A stretch of 64,000 nucleotides of DNA. Origin: an uncultured Methanobrevibacter sp. (lineage in GTDB: Archaea > Methanobacteriota > Methanobacteria > Methanobacteriales > Methanobacteriaceae). A model generated the notes under the pieces. That model saw only the letters and a program-made list of their open reading frames with translations. It was not told the origin of the DNA and did no database searches. The stretch is from the NCBI RefSeq assembly GCF_900314615.1, contig NZ_OMWA01000004.1, positions 38,787 to 102,786 on the forward strand, given 5' to 3'. Of the stretch, positions 1 through 8,338 are shown one piece after another; the first letter of the stretch is position 1, and every line of letters begins with the position of its first letter. The position numbers were made by a program, and so were the translations under genes.

Positions 1-21
1 TTTTTAAAAAATTAGGGTGAT

Positions 22-38
22 GGACTGAAAATCAGTCC
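22..38. terminator. Short perfect hairpin downstream of the aldo/keto reductase
   Basis: A perfect 7-bp dyad (GGACTGA, loop AAA, TCAGTCC) lies just past the 3' end of the minus-strand aldo/keto reductase gene. In an otherwise AT-rich stretch it probably marks the transcript end of that gene. The role is inferred from position only. Confidence 0.4.
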
Positions 39-49
39 GTTAAATTATT

Positions 50-961
50 TTAGATTATTTCTTCATTAAACTCTTTAGCGGTTTCAGGGTCATTATGGTC
101 TATAAACGGACTTTTTCCTCTGTCAATCTCTCTGATTTTTTTAATTTCACTGTTTGTTAATTCAAAATCAAAAATATCGATGTTCTGCAACATCCTTTCC
201 CTTTTCATGGATTTGCAAATGCCTGCAATGTTTCTGTCAATGAGCCATCTTAAAATTATTTGGGGTGTGCTTTTTGAGTATTTCTCAGCAATTTCCACCA
301 AAATCGGATTTTCAAAAAGATTATCCATACCTTCGGATAGAGGACCCCATGCCTGATGAAGAATTCCCATTTTTTCCAGGTATTCATTTGCTTCATACTG
401 CTGGAAGTATGGTGTTGTTTCAATTTGATTTACTTGAGGCACAACGTCATTATTCATTACAAGATCAATCATACGGGCTGAATCAAAGTTGGAAAGGCCA
501 ATAGATAATAGTTTGCCTTCTTTTTGCAAATCTTGAAGCGCCCTGTATGAACCGTAATAATCACCGTATGGCTGGTGAATTAAAAACAAGTCCAAATAAT
601 CGGTTTGCATATCTTCTAAAGATTTGTTTACTGCTTTGATTGTCTTGTCATAACCTGCATTGCTCACCCAATTTTTGCTTATCAGGAAAATGTCTTCACG
701 TGCAACTTCGGATTCCTTAACTGCATCGCCAACTTCTTTTTCATTATAATAAATTTGAGCAGTATCTATTGAGCGATATCCTACGTCCAATGCTTCAATA
801 ACTACGTCTTTTGTTTTCTTAGGTTCTATTTCATAAACACCAAAACTTAAAGCAGGTATTTTTTCGCCATTATTTAATTTATAATATTCGATATCTGGAT
901 TGGCTGTTTTTGTCTGTTCACGTTGTTTGGTGTTATCTTTTTTAAAAAAATTCAGATCCAT
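50..961 (-). CDS. Aldo/keto reductase
   Basis: A 303-residue cytosolic oxidoreductase of the aldo/keto reductase superfamily, predicted to reduce carbonyl compounds with NADPH. The catalytic tetrad is visible: D66 and Y71 in SIDTAQIYYNE, K96 in LISKNW and H129 in LIHQP. The rest follows the usual (beta/alpha)8 barrel order. The N-terminus carries about 25 extra polar residues before the first barrel strand (KLNNGEKIPALSFG). The ATG start is preceded by a GTGAT ribosome binding site. It is a single gene; its promoter should lie in the 125-bp gap next to top6A. The substrate cannot be told from the sequence. Confidence 0.9.
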   Translation of the reverse strand: MDLNFFKKDNTKQREQTKTANPDIEYYKLNNGEKIPALSFGVYEIEPKKTKDVVIEALDVGYRSIDTAQIYYNEKEVGDAVKESEVAREDIFLISKNWVSNAGYDKTIKAVNKSLEDMQTDYLDLFLIHQPYGDYYGSYRALQDLQKEGKLLSIGLSNFDSARMIDLVMNNDVVPQVNQIETTPYFQQYEANEYLEKMGILHQAWGPLSEGMDNLFENPILVEIAEKYSKSTPQIILRWLIDRNIAGICKSMKRERMLQNIDIFDFELTNSEIKKIREIDRGKSPFIDHNDPETAKEFNEEII

Positions 962-1086
962 AATATCACTAAAAAATGCTGTTCACATAAAGTTATCATT
1001 TATAAAATTATTAAGTATTTTGGTGATTGAAAATTGAGATGGTATGTGTGTAAAAAAATAAAAAAATAAGGAGGAAAATTTCAAGA

Positions 1087-2187
1087 CTATGCTTGATTTT
1101 CCATTTCTTCAAATTTAGCAGGGAAGTACTCGTCTACTACGTACTCAAGCCCATATTTTGAAAAAGATTGCTGTTCTGCTTTCTTACCGATTTTAAGCAT
1201 TTTCTTAATTTCGGTTTGCCAGAAATCAGTTTTATACCTTGGGTCTTTAGAAAGCTCTTTAAGCCTCATGACGTCTACATCTTTTAGTTTATCGGTAGGT
1301 AAATCGTAGTTGATAATATCTGATGCAGTTACTCCAATGAATTTAGCATCAGGAGTTGCGAGGTCGTGATTAACGTGAGCTAATTTTGCACTTCCAGAAA
1401 TAATAACCTGTGCAATGTGGAATCCCCAAGGGTCTCCGTCGTTACAGATATAGACTGGTAATCCTAATTCTGTATTGACTCTTTTAAGGAATCTTCTTGT
1501 AGCACGGGCAGCCTGTCCTTTAAGCCCGACAATTAAACAGTTGTATCTTTTATGTGCATTTTCCTGAACTAGCCTGTGGAACATTCCCATGGTTTCCACT
1601 GCCAATACTTTGTCTACATTGTGGCCATCGAAGTCGACTTGATCAATAGTTGGTGAAATGGTGTAACCGGATTTCCCCATTCTGGTTGCATTTACTTCAG
1701 TACCTTCATCTATTAAGGTAATGTCTCCATAAACTGATGCTCCGTCTTCTTCAGGCATTAATCCTAAGTCTTCACGAGTGGTACCTAATGTAACTTCCAG
1801 GTCTTCTCCAACAATGTTTGATTCCTGCTGTGATTTAAAGCTGATTCCCCAACCTTCGGAAACGTAGTACATCTCCCTGATGGTAGCTGTTTTTTCTCTT
1901 GCAACCAAATCTTTACAGAAGTTAGCTACATAAACCATCTGACCTAATTTTCTAATCTGTTTTACATTACCTAATGATCTTCTTCCGTATCTGTCACCTA
2001 ATACGTAGTATCTTTTGGCTTCATCATAGACAATGTTTCCAGTACCTCTTGATGGGACTTTAATGCTTGGAACTTTAGTTTTCTCAATTTCTTCAATAAT
2101 TTCCTGTCCTAATCCTTTAAGTTTGTTATAGGTGTATTCTTTCCTTTGTTCTTTGTGTGTTTTTCCTTTTTCGTTAGCATCACTCAT
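1087..2187 (-). CDS. top6A: DNA topoisomerase VI subunit A
   Basis: The Spo11-like catalytic subunit of the archaeal type IIB topoisomerase, which makes and reseals double-strand breaks to relax and decatenate DNA. At 366 residues it has the family length. The winged-helix region around residues 95-110 contains the REMYY motif with the DNA-attacking tyrosine (Y107 or Y108). A Toprim domain follows, with the metal-binding motif NDGDPWG about two thirds of the way along. The ATG start has a GGTGAT ribosome binding site. It lies 8 bp downstream of top6B and is clearly in the same transcript, so the two subunits of the A2B2 enzyme are co-expressed. Confidence 0.97.
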   Translation of the reverse strand: MSDANEKGKTHKEQRKEYTYNKLKGLGQEIIEEIEKTKVPSIKVPSRGTGNIVYDEAKRYYVLGDRYGRRSLGNVKQIRKLGQMVYVANFCKDLVAREKTATIREMYYVSEGWGISFKSQQESNIVGEDLEVTLGTTREDLGLMPEEDGASVYGDITLIDEGTEVNATRMGKSGYTISPTIDQVDFDGHNVDKVLAVETMGMFHRLVQENAHKRYNCLIVGLKGQAARATRRFLKRVNTELGLPVYICNDGDPWGFHIAQVIISGSAKLAHVNHDLATPDAKFIGVTASDIINYDLPTDKLKDVDVMRLKELSKDPRYKTDFWQTEIKKMLKIGKKAEQQSFSKYGLEYVVDEYFPAKFEEMENQA

Positions 2188-2195
2188 ACAATCAC

Positions 2196-3905
2196 CTATT
2201 CATCCTCAAAACCATCTTCCACATCATCTTCTTCGAAGTTATCCAATGCGGATTGACCTTCTTCAACGGCGTTTCCGAATTCATCAACTTCTTCCATGAT
2301 GAGTGCATCAAATTCTTCCTCTTCCACTTCTTCTTCAACCTTTTCACCAAGAAGTTCTGCAAGTGCCCTTTTGGTTACTTTTGCTAAAACTTCGTGATAT
2401 TCAGGAACTCCGGTTTCACCGAGTTTTGCAGCCTCTTCAATAATTACAGGCACATATTCTTCAAATACTTTTGAACGTTTTTCTTTTTCTTTAGCTGCTC
2501 TTTTAGCTCTTAAGTGTTTTTGCAGTTTACGTGCAAGTTTCATTGTTGCCTGTCTTATCTCATGAACAATTTCAGGTTCCGGTGATACACTTTGTTTTCC
2601 TGTTGAAAGGTAAGGTACCTGGGTTGAAATAATATTTACAAATAAAGTTAATGGGGTGTTGTCCATGTCTTTTAGACCATAACGTTTCCAGTCAATACTT
2701 TTGAGTGCTTCTGTAATAGCACAGCTTCCTGCATCGAATGTTAATGGAACTCTGTTAGCAAATCTCATGATTTCTGACTTTCGTTTCTCATTAACAACTC
2801 TTCCGGAATCTCCTCCGTAAGCAAGACCTGCTTCAATAATGAATGAAACACCACCTGCATATGTTACAGGTTTTCTTGTAATTGTGGTTACGAATTCAGG
2901 TTTAAGAATCTGTTTCATACCTTTTTCAATCTGTTCGGATCCGATTGGTATAAGTCCGTCTGTTGGTGGTGCCATAAATTTCATTTTCTTAAAGCATTGC
3001 ACTATAGCTTCTGCTTCAGGAAATGTCATAGCTTTCGGACGTTTGTTCATGTCGATTCCGGTCATTTCTGCAATTTCACCTACTCTTTTGTTGGACATTC
3101 TTGACATGGATGAAGTTAACATACTTTTATATCTTCTGCTGTCTGTATTCTGAGCCATGGTCATTAAATCGTCAGCACTTACTCCTTTAGGGTGAGGTAA
3201 TACTTCTTTTGGTTGAACAGGCACGACATCTGCCGCTCTTTTGAAAATATATTTGTGTCCTGACGGGTCTCTGAATGTGATTTTTGCATGAGGGTTTCCA
3301 ATCATGGTTCTTCTGATGTATTCAAAAGCACCCTGTTCTGCAAGTGAGTATGATACGTCTTTGAACTGCAGTTCAATACATACTCCTGTGCTTTCAGCCT
3401 GATAGTCTTCCCTTTCCATTAAAATTCCACGGTTGTTTTTCACATCCATCTGGAATTTCATTTTCACTCCTTTAATTTCATCTCCGTCTTTGTAGCATGA
3501 AATTACACGTGCAGGTTTACCGGTAGTCATCTGTGATAGAAGTACACAACCACTACAACCTAATCCCTGCTGTCCTCTGGATTGGATGTTTCTGAATTTG
3601 GATCCTGCAAACATCATACAGTATACCTGCATGACATAGTCTTCAGGAATTCCAGGTCCGTTATCCTTGTGTCTTAAGATGTAATGTTCTTTGTCGATAC
3701 GCTTCAATTCGATATCGATGTCAGGCAATATTCCGGATTCTTCACATGCATCGAAACTGTTTGTAATCAGTTCGTGGAAAACAATAGTTAAAGAACGAAT
3801 TTTACCTGTGAATCCAAGCATCTGTTTATTTTTTCTAAAGAACTCGGATGGAGTCAGTCTTTGAAAGTCCTCTTCCCAATCAAGTCCTGCTTGTTCTTGA
3901 GCCAA
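2196..3905 (-). CDS. top6B: DNA topoisomerase VI subunit B
   Basis: The ATPase subunit of topoisomerase VI. It dimerises on ATP binding and gates the DNA cleavage done by subunit A. The N-terminal GHKL domain shows HELITNSFDA (about 45-55), DNGPGIP (about 80) and the lid motif GQQGLGCSG (about 110-118). An H2TH and transducer region follow. The last 80 residues are strongly acidic (EEVEEEE to the end). The 569-residue length suits the family with this acidic tail added. Translation starts at a TTG with an AGGAGG ribosome binding site upstream; no ATG fits. A TATA-like element (ATTTAAATATT, minus strand) lies about 50 bp upstream. Confidence 0.97.
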   Translation of the reverse strand: MAQEQAGLDWEEDFQRLTPSEFFRKNKQMLGFTGKIRSLTIVFHELITNSFDACEESGILPDIDIELKRIDKEHYILRHKDNGPGIPEDYVMQVYCMMFAGSKFRNIQSRGQQGLGCSGCVLLSQMTTGKPARVISCYKDGDEIKGVKMKFQMDVKNNRGILMEREDYQAESTGVCIELQFKDVSYSLAEQGAFEYIRRTMIGNPHAKITFRDPSGHKYIFKRAADVVPVQPKEVLPHPKGVSADDLMTMAQNTDSRRYKSMLTSSMSRMSNKRVGEIAEMTGIDMNKRPKAMTFPEAEAIVQCFKKMKFMAPPTDGLIPIGSEQIEKGMKQILKPEFVTTITRKPVTYAGGVSFIIEAGLAYGGDSGRVVNEKRKSEIMRFANRVPLTFDAGSCAITEALKSIDWKRYGLKDMDNTPLTLFVNIISTQVPYLSTGKQSVSPEPEIVHEIRQATMKLARKLQKHLRAKRAAKEKEKRSKVFEEYVPVIIEEAAKLGETGVPEYHEVLAKVTKRALAELLGEKVEEEVEEEEFDALIMEEVDEFGNAVEEGQSALDNFEEDDVEDGFEDE

Positions 3906-4278
3906 AATTTTTCCTCCTAATATTAAGTATGTTTTAGTTATTATTGTGATAATATTTAAATGAAATGGGAGAGAGCATTTGATAAGTAATGTTTATACCC
4001 TACCCTAGCTAACTTGTTTAAATATATGGTAAAATAATAAATAAAAAACATGTAGAAAATATAGTATTTATACTATGTTATCTATATATGTTGGTTGAAG
4101 TATATAATAGTTTGCTATTAATTGCATAATTTTTATAGCAATCTTTTATTTAAATTGCTTTAACTATGTAATATTTATTTGATTCTCATTTTGGAAGTTC
4201 TTCATGGTTATTTTTAAAAATAAATAAAAAGTTGCATGGTCTTGTAAAATTGTTTTCACTTCATAAAATTGTTTTCAT
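3906..4278. other. Divergent 373-bp intergenic region
   Basis: Very AT-rich spacer between divergent top6B and the JAB-like gene. It holds the top6B promoter, a 7-bp perfect dyad at 4061-4076 (ATAGTAT, TT, ATACTAT) and a tandem imperfect 17-bp direct repeat at 4245-4261 and 4264-4280 (TAAAATTGTTTTCA core). No coding potential or RNA gene could be recognised. In related methanogens the KH-protein gene directly precedes top6B, so this spacer is part of an insertion. Confidence 0.6.
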
Positions 4279-5061
4279 TTGAAACTGACTAGTTTAAATA
4301 ATTTAAATAATAAATTAAAGTCCATGATTTCTAAAAATAGTATTAACAATATTGTCCGCAAACTTCACCTTGACGAGTTCATAGAATCGCATAAGAGGCT
4401 GCTGAGAGATAATCGCGGTGGATTTTTAATTCCATTTGAAGTTAAAATCACTGACAAGGAATATGAAAGGTATAGGCATCTTCCAATTGACTGGTCAATT
4501 TCTCCGATAACTAAAGATGATTTGCCGGCTGAATTTTCGGATAAGGCTGTAAAAACTGTTGACATGTTTAGAAAGAAAACTCATGACTTAAATGTGGAAT
4601 GCATGATTTATTTTGATATTGAAACTGGAAACATTGTTTCATGTAATTTTGCTGATGATGATGCTCCTGGCCATGTAAGTGGGGCAATATATCCGAATTT
4701 TCTTAAAGGAATGCATATTGCTTCTGCTCATAATCATCCAATTAAATATGGTTCTCCTCCTTCGGGCAAAAATTTTGAAATGTTGCAGCATGACTTTGAA
4801 GAATTTGAAATTGTATTATCTCAAAGGGAATTATGGGTTTTAGAATCAAAAACAGAGGTTTTTGATGAGTCCTTTGTTAATGAAATTCGTAAAGATTTGG
4901 ATGAAGGTTTACAAGCTATTTTGGATGAAATTTGTGAAGACTTTGATGAAGGTTATCTTGTATTGGATAATCTTAATGAGAAATATGGTAATTTTTTGTT
5001 AGGTTATTTAAATAATAGATTGGATAATATTAAACTAACTAGGAGGTATTTGGATGGATGA
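4279..5061 (+). CDS. JAB/MPN-like putative metalloprotease-fold protein
   Basis: A 260-residue protein of unknown function. The middle (about 95-190) resembles a JAB/MPN (JAMM or RadC-like) domain: a strand with a possible catalytic Glu (VECMIYFD), a glycine turn, and a metal-binding-like HNHP followed eight residues later by SGKN. The canonical motif is H-x-H-x7-S-x2-D, so here the spacing is one longer and Asn replaces Asp; metalloprotease activity is doubtful. The C-terminal third is acidic and helical (DLDEGLQAILDEICEDFDEGY). The start is uncertain: TTG at 4279 lacks a clear ribosome binding site and ATG at 4324 is an alternative. It overlaps the next gene by 8 bp, so the two form a unit. 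Confidence 0.6.
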   Translation: MKLTSLNNLNNKLKSMISKNSINNIVRKLHLDEFIESHKRLLRDNRGGFLIPFEVKITDKEYERYRHLPIDWSISPITKDDLPAEFSDKAVKTVDMFRKKTHDLNVECMIYFDIETGNIVSCNFADDDAPGHVSGAIYPNFLKGMHIASAHNHPIKYGSPPSGKNFEMLQHDFEEFEIVLSQRELWVLESKTEVFDESFVNEIRKDLDEGLQAILDEICEDFDEGYLVLDNLNEKYGNFLLGYLNNRLDNIKLTRRYLDG

Positions 5062-5275
5062 TTATTATCAAGGTGAAAAAAAAGTAATAGTTACTAAAGA
5101 TGTTGGTTTTAATAAATCTGAACTTATTTCACCAGAAAATCGTCAAAAATCTCGAGAAAGAATGAATAATCCAAATATAGTTTCTGGAAAATACAAATTA
5201 AAAGAGATTTTTGCTGATATAGGCATTACAGTCATTCCTGAAAAAATGACTTTTTGGTATTGGTTCACAGAATAA
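5054..5275 (+). CDS. Small hypothetical protein, partner of the JAB-like gene
   Basis: A 73-residue protein with no family I recognise. The start is secure: a perfect AGGAGG sits 9 bp before the ATG, inside the 3' end of the preceding gene, and the genes overlap by 8 bp. The N-terminal half is charged (QGEKKVIVTKD, ENRQKSRERM). The C-terminal half looks like a small alpha/beta unit ending in aromatics (KMTFWYWFTE). No signal peptide or membrane segment is seen. Tight translational coupling suggests that it works with the JAB-like protein, possibly as substrate, regulator or antidote; that is inference. Confidence 0.6.
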   Translation: MDDYYQGEKKVIVTKDVGFNKSELISPENRQKSRERMNNPNIVSGKYKLKEIFADIGITVIPEKMTFWYWFTE

Positions 5276-5305
5276 TTAAAAAATAAGTTTTAGGAGTATT
5301 AACTC

Positions 5306-5923
5306 CTAATAATCTTTTTCATCAAAGTCGATGCCATCCTTGAATTCAATTTTATCGTCTTCAATTCCAACAAGGTCTTTGAATTCTTTCATTTTTAAAG
5401 TTTCTTTTTTATGTTCTAAAAATCCATAGACAGATTTGTGTCTGGATCCGTTCAAAATCATTTCAATAGCTTCTTTTGCAATCATGATATTGTCCATTTC
5501 ACCAATGATGGATACGGTTTTACCATATACAGCCATGTCCACTTCAGCCATTTCCATAATTATTTCACGTGTTTTCCCGTCTTTTCCTATAATTCTGCCT
5601 TTATGTCTTGCAAGGGCTTTTTTGGATTTTCCAATGTATAATGGTAAGCTGATAACTTCCAGATAAATATCATCACTGACAAGTTTTAAAGCAACTTCAG
5701 GATTGAATCCACGTGCCACTGCTTTAACGATATGGTTTGCATTCCAGACTCCTAACGGGTCTTCCATGTCTTCACTAGGTGTAATGTAAACAGTACCGTC
5801 ATCACTATCTATGTCCAGCAGTGTTCCTGTTGCTTTTTCAATTGATTTTTTTACATTACCGTTGCTTCCGATTAAAGCCCCAACTCTGTTTTGAGGTATT
5901 TTTAAATAATCTGTTTCCGGCAT
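5306..5923 (-). CDS. KH-domain RNA-processing protein, archaeal Pno1/Dim2 homologue
   Basis: A 205-residue RNA-binding protein with two KH domains. The first has the GxxG loop in IGSNGNVKK (about 18-26), the second in IGKDGKTRE (about 112-120). The archaeal family corresponds to eukaryotic Pno1/Dim2, which binds the 3' end of small-subunit rRNA during 40S maturation. In archaea the gene is usually linked to RIO kinase and aIF1A, as is nearly the case here (both lie 1.2-2.3 kb upstream on the same strand). The ATG start is preceded by GGTGAT. The acidic, lysine-containing C-terminal tail is typical of the family. Confidence 0.9.
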   Translation of the reverse strand: MPETDYLKIPQNRVGALIGSNGNVKKSIEKATGTLLDIDSDDGTVYITPSEDMEDPLGVWNANHIVKAVARGFNPEVALKLVSDDIYLEVISLPLYIGKSKKALARHKGRIIGKDGKTREIIMEMAEVDMAVYGKTVSIIGEMDNIMIAKEAIEMILNGSRHKSVYGFLEHKKETLKMKEFKDLVGIEDDKIEFKDGIDFDEKDY

Positions 5924-6077
5924 TTTATCACCTTTTTAAATTAGAATTACTATTATTTATTTTGTTTAAATTTTTTAAATGTTTTTATAAAAATTGATGT
6001 TTTAAATTGTGAGATTAATATTTCTAATTTAATGATATCTTTAAAATGGGTAAATTTAAAAAAAGATAATTAAATAT

Positions 6078-6203
6078 ATGTCTTTTGTTCATGACTTGGA
6101 AGGTGAATTCAAATGTCATGTTGATTTGGTTTCATCATGCAGTCATAATAAGGAATTTTTAAATAAAATCAAAAAAGATGTGGTTATAATCTATGAATGC
6201 TAA
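6078..6203 (+). pseudogene. Remnant of a MntA-type nucleotidyltransferase antitoxin (C-terminal end)
   Basis: A 41-codon frame ends in a pattern typical of the C-terminus of minimal nucleotidyltransferases: HVDLVSS, then KEFLNKIKKD and VVIIYE. The catalytic GSxxxG...DxD part is absent, and the upstream 150 bp contain no matching frame. The stop overlaps by 11 bp the start of a HepT-like fragment, the normal arrangement of an MntA-HepT toxin/antitoxin operon. I therefore read it as the decayed tail of such an antitoxin gene. Confidence 0.65.
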
Positions 6204-6264
6204 AGATGAAAAACATATTAAGAAAATCATAGAATACTGTGAAGCGACAGCACGTGATATTTAA
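6193..6264 (+). pseudogene. Remnant of a HepT-type HEPN toxin (N-terminal end)
   Basis: A 23-codon frame begins at an ATG overlapping the end of the MntA fragment. It reads MNAKDEKHIKKIIEYCEA, which matches the first helix of HepT HEPN-domain RNases, then meets a stop. The rest of the roughly 110-residue toxin, with its R-x4-6-H active site, is missing. Together with the upstream fragment it marks a dead toxin/antitoxin locus. Confidence 0.65.
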
Positions 6265-6281
6265 AATTTGAGAATTGGTTT

Positions 6282-7052
6282 TTAAATTATAAAAATGCGT
6301 AATATTGCTAGAATTACGGCTATTATTATATATAATTTAATTGTACCATTCCAGCTTCTAAGATTAAATGGCAATATTTTATCTAACAAATCAGGGGATA
6401 ATAACACGAATAATATGGCTATTAAAAATATTGATTGCAATAAATTGGATGTAAAATATGATGAAACTAAAATGTCTTTGACATAGTCATTTAAACATAT
6501 TCCAATTAGTATACTTAATGGAAATCCAATAAAATAATACATCACAGGATGATATCCTAATGTATTTTCGTAATGTGTGTTTCCCATTTCATCTTCTTTT
6601 TGAACACGGCAATTTTCATCATCGAATACATCAAGTCTTAATAACATGAAAATTAATGGTATTTGCTGTGATAAAAACATTATGGCCGCAGAAATTGGAC
6701 CAGAATTTTTGAGATTTGGATAAAAGAACATCAGTGAAAGACCTAAATTCAGAATGCCAATAATATAAAACACTACAGAGTAATTCATTCCGATATGGTA
6801 TTTTGAAACTAAACCATATTTTCTATCAAACCAATCTCTTTTATAGGAAAAAATGGCCATAAGTGCACTTATTACAGTCAAAGAAAATACTGTGAAAAAT
6901 ATGTTTGTTGAGGGTATTACAGATATCAGAATTGAAAGGATAATTCCTCCTACAAAACCTAAAATAAAAATATATATTGAATATATTTTAAGCTCTTCAG
7001 AATCTAAAAGCCACCATGGCTTGTTAATAATTGAAAAAAAATCGTTGTGCAT
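6282..7052 (-). CDS. Polytopic membrane protein, unknown function
   Basis: A 256-residue integral membrane protein with about seven hydrophobic segments (near residues 24-45, 53-70, 93-112, 122-143, 170-190, 205-222 and 236-255). A polar loop rich in acidic residues (DVFDDENCRVQKEDEMGN) follows the fourth. No transporter or enzyme signature was recognised. It is monocistronic and sits between the toxin/antitoxin remnant and the RIO kinase gene, in the part of the aIF1A-RIO-KH-topoisomerase cluster that appears to have been opened by an insertion. The 73-bp gap upstream must carry its promoter. Confidence 0.7.
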   Translation of the reverse strand: MHNDFFSIINKPWWLLDSEELKIYSIYIFILGFVGGIILSILISVIPSTNIFFTVFSLTVISALMAIFSYKRDWFDRKYGLVSKYHIGMNYSVVFYIIGILNLGLSLMFFYPNLKNSGPISAAIMFLSQQIPLIFMLLRLDVFDDENCRVQKEDEMGNTHYENTLGYHPVMYYFIGFPLSILIGICLNDYVKDILVSSYFTSNLLQSIFLIAILFVLLSPDLLDKILPFNLRSWNGTIKLYIIIAVILAILRIFII

Positions 7053-7125
7053 TTATTAAACCTACTTTCAATAATTAAAAAATGTAATCTTTTTTTACTA
7101 ATGTACTATTTATATGTAATTACTT

Positions 7126-7899
7126 TTAAAATTTAGGATTCACATATTCCCAAATTTCATCAAAACTAGTTTTAACTCCAAGTTTTGTGTATTCACGAAC
7201 TAATGTATTGATGTCTCTTTCAAGCAGTTCTTTAGAAATTGGATTATCTAAAACTACGGACTGAGAAACGTCAATGATTACAGGTTCCTCATTTTGATTT
7301 AAAATATTGTAATTGGACAGGTCTCCATGGACCAGTTTTGCTTCATTTACAAATAGCTTTAACTGAACGAGCAGTTTATTGAAAAATTCATCCGGATTTT
7401 GAGGTGGCTGGTTTTTAACGGGTTGAGCAGGATTTCCATCTTCATCTCCGATAAACTCAATAATAAGCACATTATTTGCACTTGTTATAGGTTTTGGAAC
7501 ATTTACTCCAGCGGTATAGAGTCTGGTCAGATTTTTAAATTCCTTTGTCACCCATGAATAGATGATTTTTCTTTTGTTTTTGGTTTTTATGTTAAATCTC
7601 GGATCGCCTTTTAGATAATAATCCATTTTTTTAAAATCGGATGTGGCTATTCTATAAATTTTAACGGCAACAAATTTTTCATCATCAGTAATACCTGTAA
7701 GCACATTTGCTTCTTTTCCGGTACTTATGGCGCCGTTTAAAACATCAATATGGCCCTGATTTGCTAATTTGTATAATGTCTCAAGGGTAAGTTTATCAAA
7801 AATTTCATTTCCCACTTTCCTATCGGAACTGTCCTTTTTTCTTTTCTGGGAATGCAATTTTTCATGTGCCTTGTCGGCTTTGGCAATTTTGCGATCCAT
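7126..7899 (-). CDS. rio1: RIO1-type serine/threonine protein kinase
   Basis: A 257-residue atypical kinase. In archaea and eukaryotes RIO kinases act on late small ribosomal subunit maturation. The RIO1 signature STGKEANV (P-loop, about 60-67) is followed by the ATP-anchoring lysine in VAVKIYR. The catalytic loop VHGDLSNYN and the metal-binding IIDVSQSV come near residues 190-215. The N-terminus is lysine-rich, as is common in this family. It is 27 bp downstream of the aIF1A gene on the same strand and probably shares its transcript. No strong ribosome binding site is visible before the ATG. Confidence 0.95.
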   Translation of the reverse strand: MDRKIAKADKAHEKLHSQKRKKDSSDRKVGNEIFDKLTLETLYKLANQGHIDVLNGAISTGKEANVLTGITDDEKFVAVKIYRIATSDFKKMDYYLKGDPRFNIKTKNKRKIIYSWVTKEFKNLTRLYTAGVNVPKPITSANNVLIIEFIGDEDGNPAQPVKNQPPQNPDEFFNKLLVQLKLFVNEAKLVHGDLSNYNILNQNEEPVIIDVSQSVVLDNPISKELLERDINTLVREYTKLGVKTSFDEIWEYVNPKF

Positions 7900-7926
7900 T
7901 TATATCAAAAAAATAAGTAGTGAAGA

Positions 7927-8232
7927 CTACATTTTTAAGTAGCCTTTTCTTTCAAGCCAGTTGGATTCGGTTTTGGTGTATCTCCAGATGACGTCTGCCT
8001 TCTCATCAGCCTGGAAATCCCATGGTTTTACAAGGATTACATCTCCTTCACGAATCCAGATACGTTTTTTCATTTTACCAGGGATTCTGGTCATTCTTAT
8101 ATTTCCATCAGCACAGCGGACTTTTAGTTTTCCGTGTCCCATGATTTGTTCAACTACTCCAGGTATTTCTCCTTTTTTAGGAGTTCTTACTCTTCTGTAC
8201 TCTTGTTGATTATTGTTATTAGGTCTTGACAA
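7927..8232 (-). CDS. Translation initiation factor aIF1A
   Basis: A 101-residue archaeal homologue of eIF1A, a small OB-fold protein that binds the A site of the 30S subunit and helps initiator tRNA scan and settle. The OB core is clear: EIPGVVEQIMGHGKLKVRC, followed by RMTRIPGKMKKRIWIREGD. The start is a TTG with a GGAGGA ribosome binding site 6-8 bp upstream; no ATG exists near the N-terminus. It is first in a transcript with the RIO kinase, and the divergent promoter region to moeA (about 100 bp) is AT-rich. Confidence 0.95.
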   Translation of the reverse strand: MSRPNNNNQQEYRRVRTPKKGEIPGVVEQIMGHGKLKVRCADGNIRMTRIPGKMKKRIWIREGDVILVKPWDFQADEKADVIWRYTKTESNWLERKGYLKM

Positions 8233-8338
8233 ATACTCTCCTCCAAAATAATAATACGTTCTCCATAAGATTAAATTATTTATATTTATATCAATATATT
8301 ATATATTAATTTATTGGATTTTATATAAAGTGGTAATA

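Noticed and set aside
4245..4280. Two tandem 17-bp imperfect repeats as a possible CRISPR or plasmid iteron
   Set aside because: Only two copies, AT-rich, no spacer regularity, no cas or replication gene nearby.
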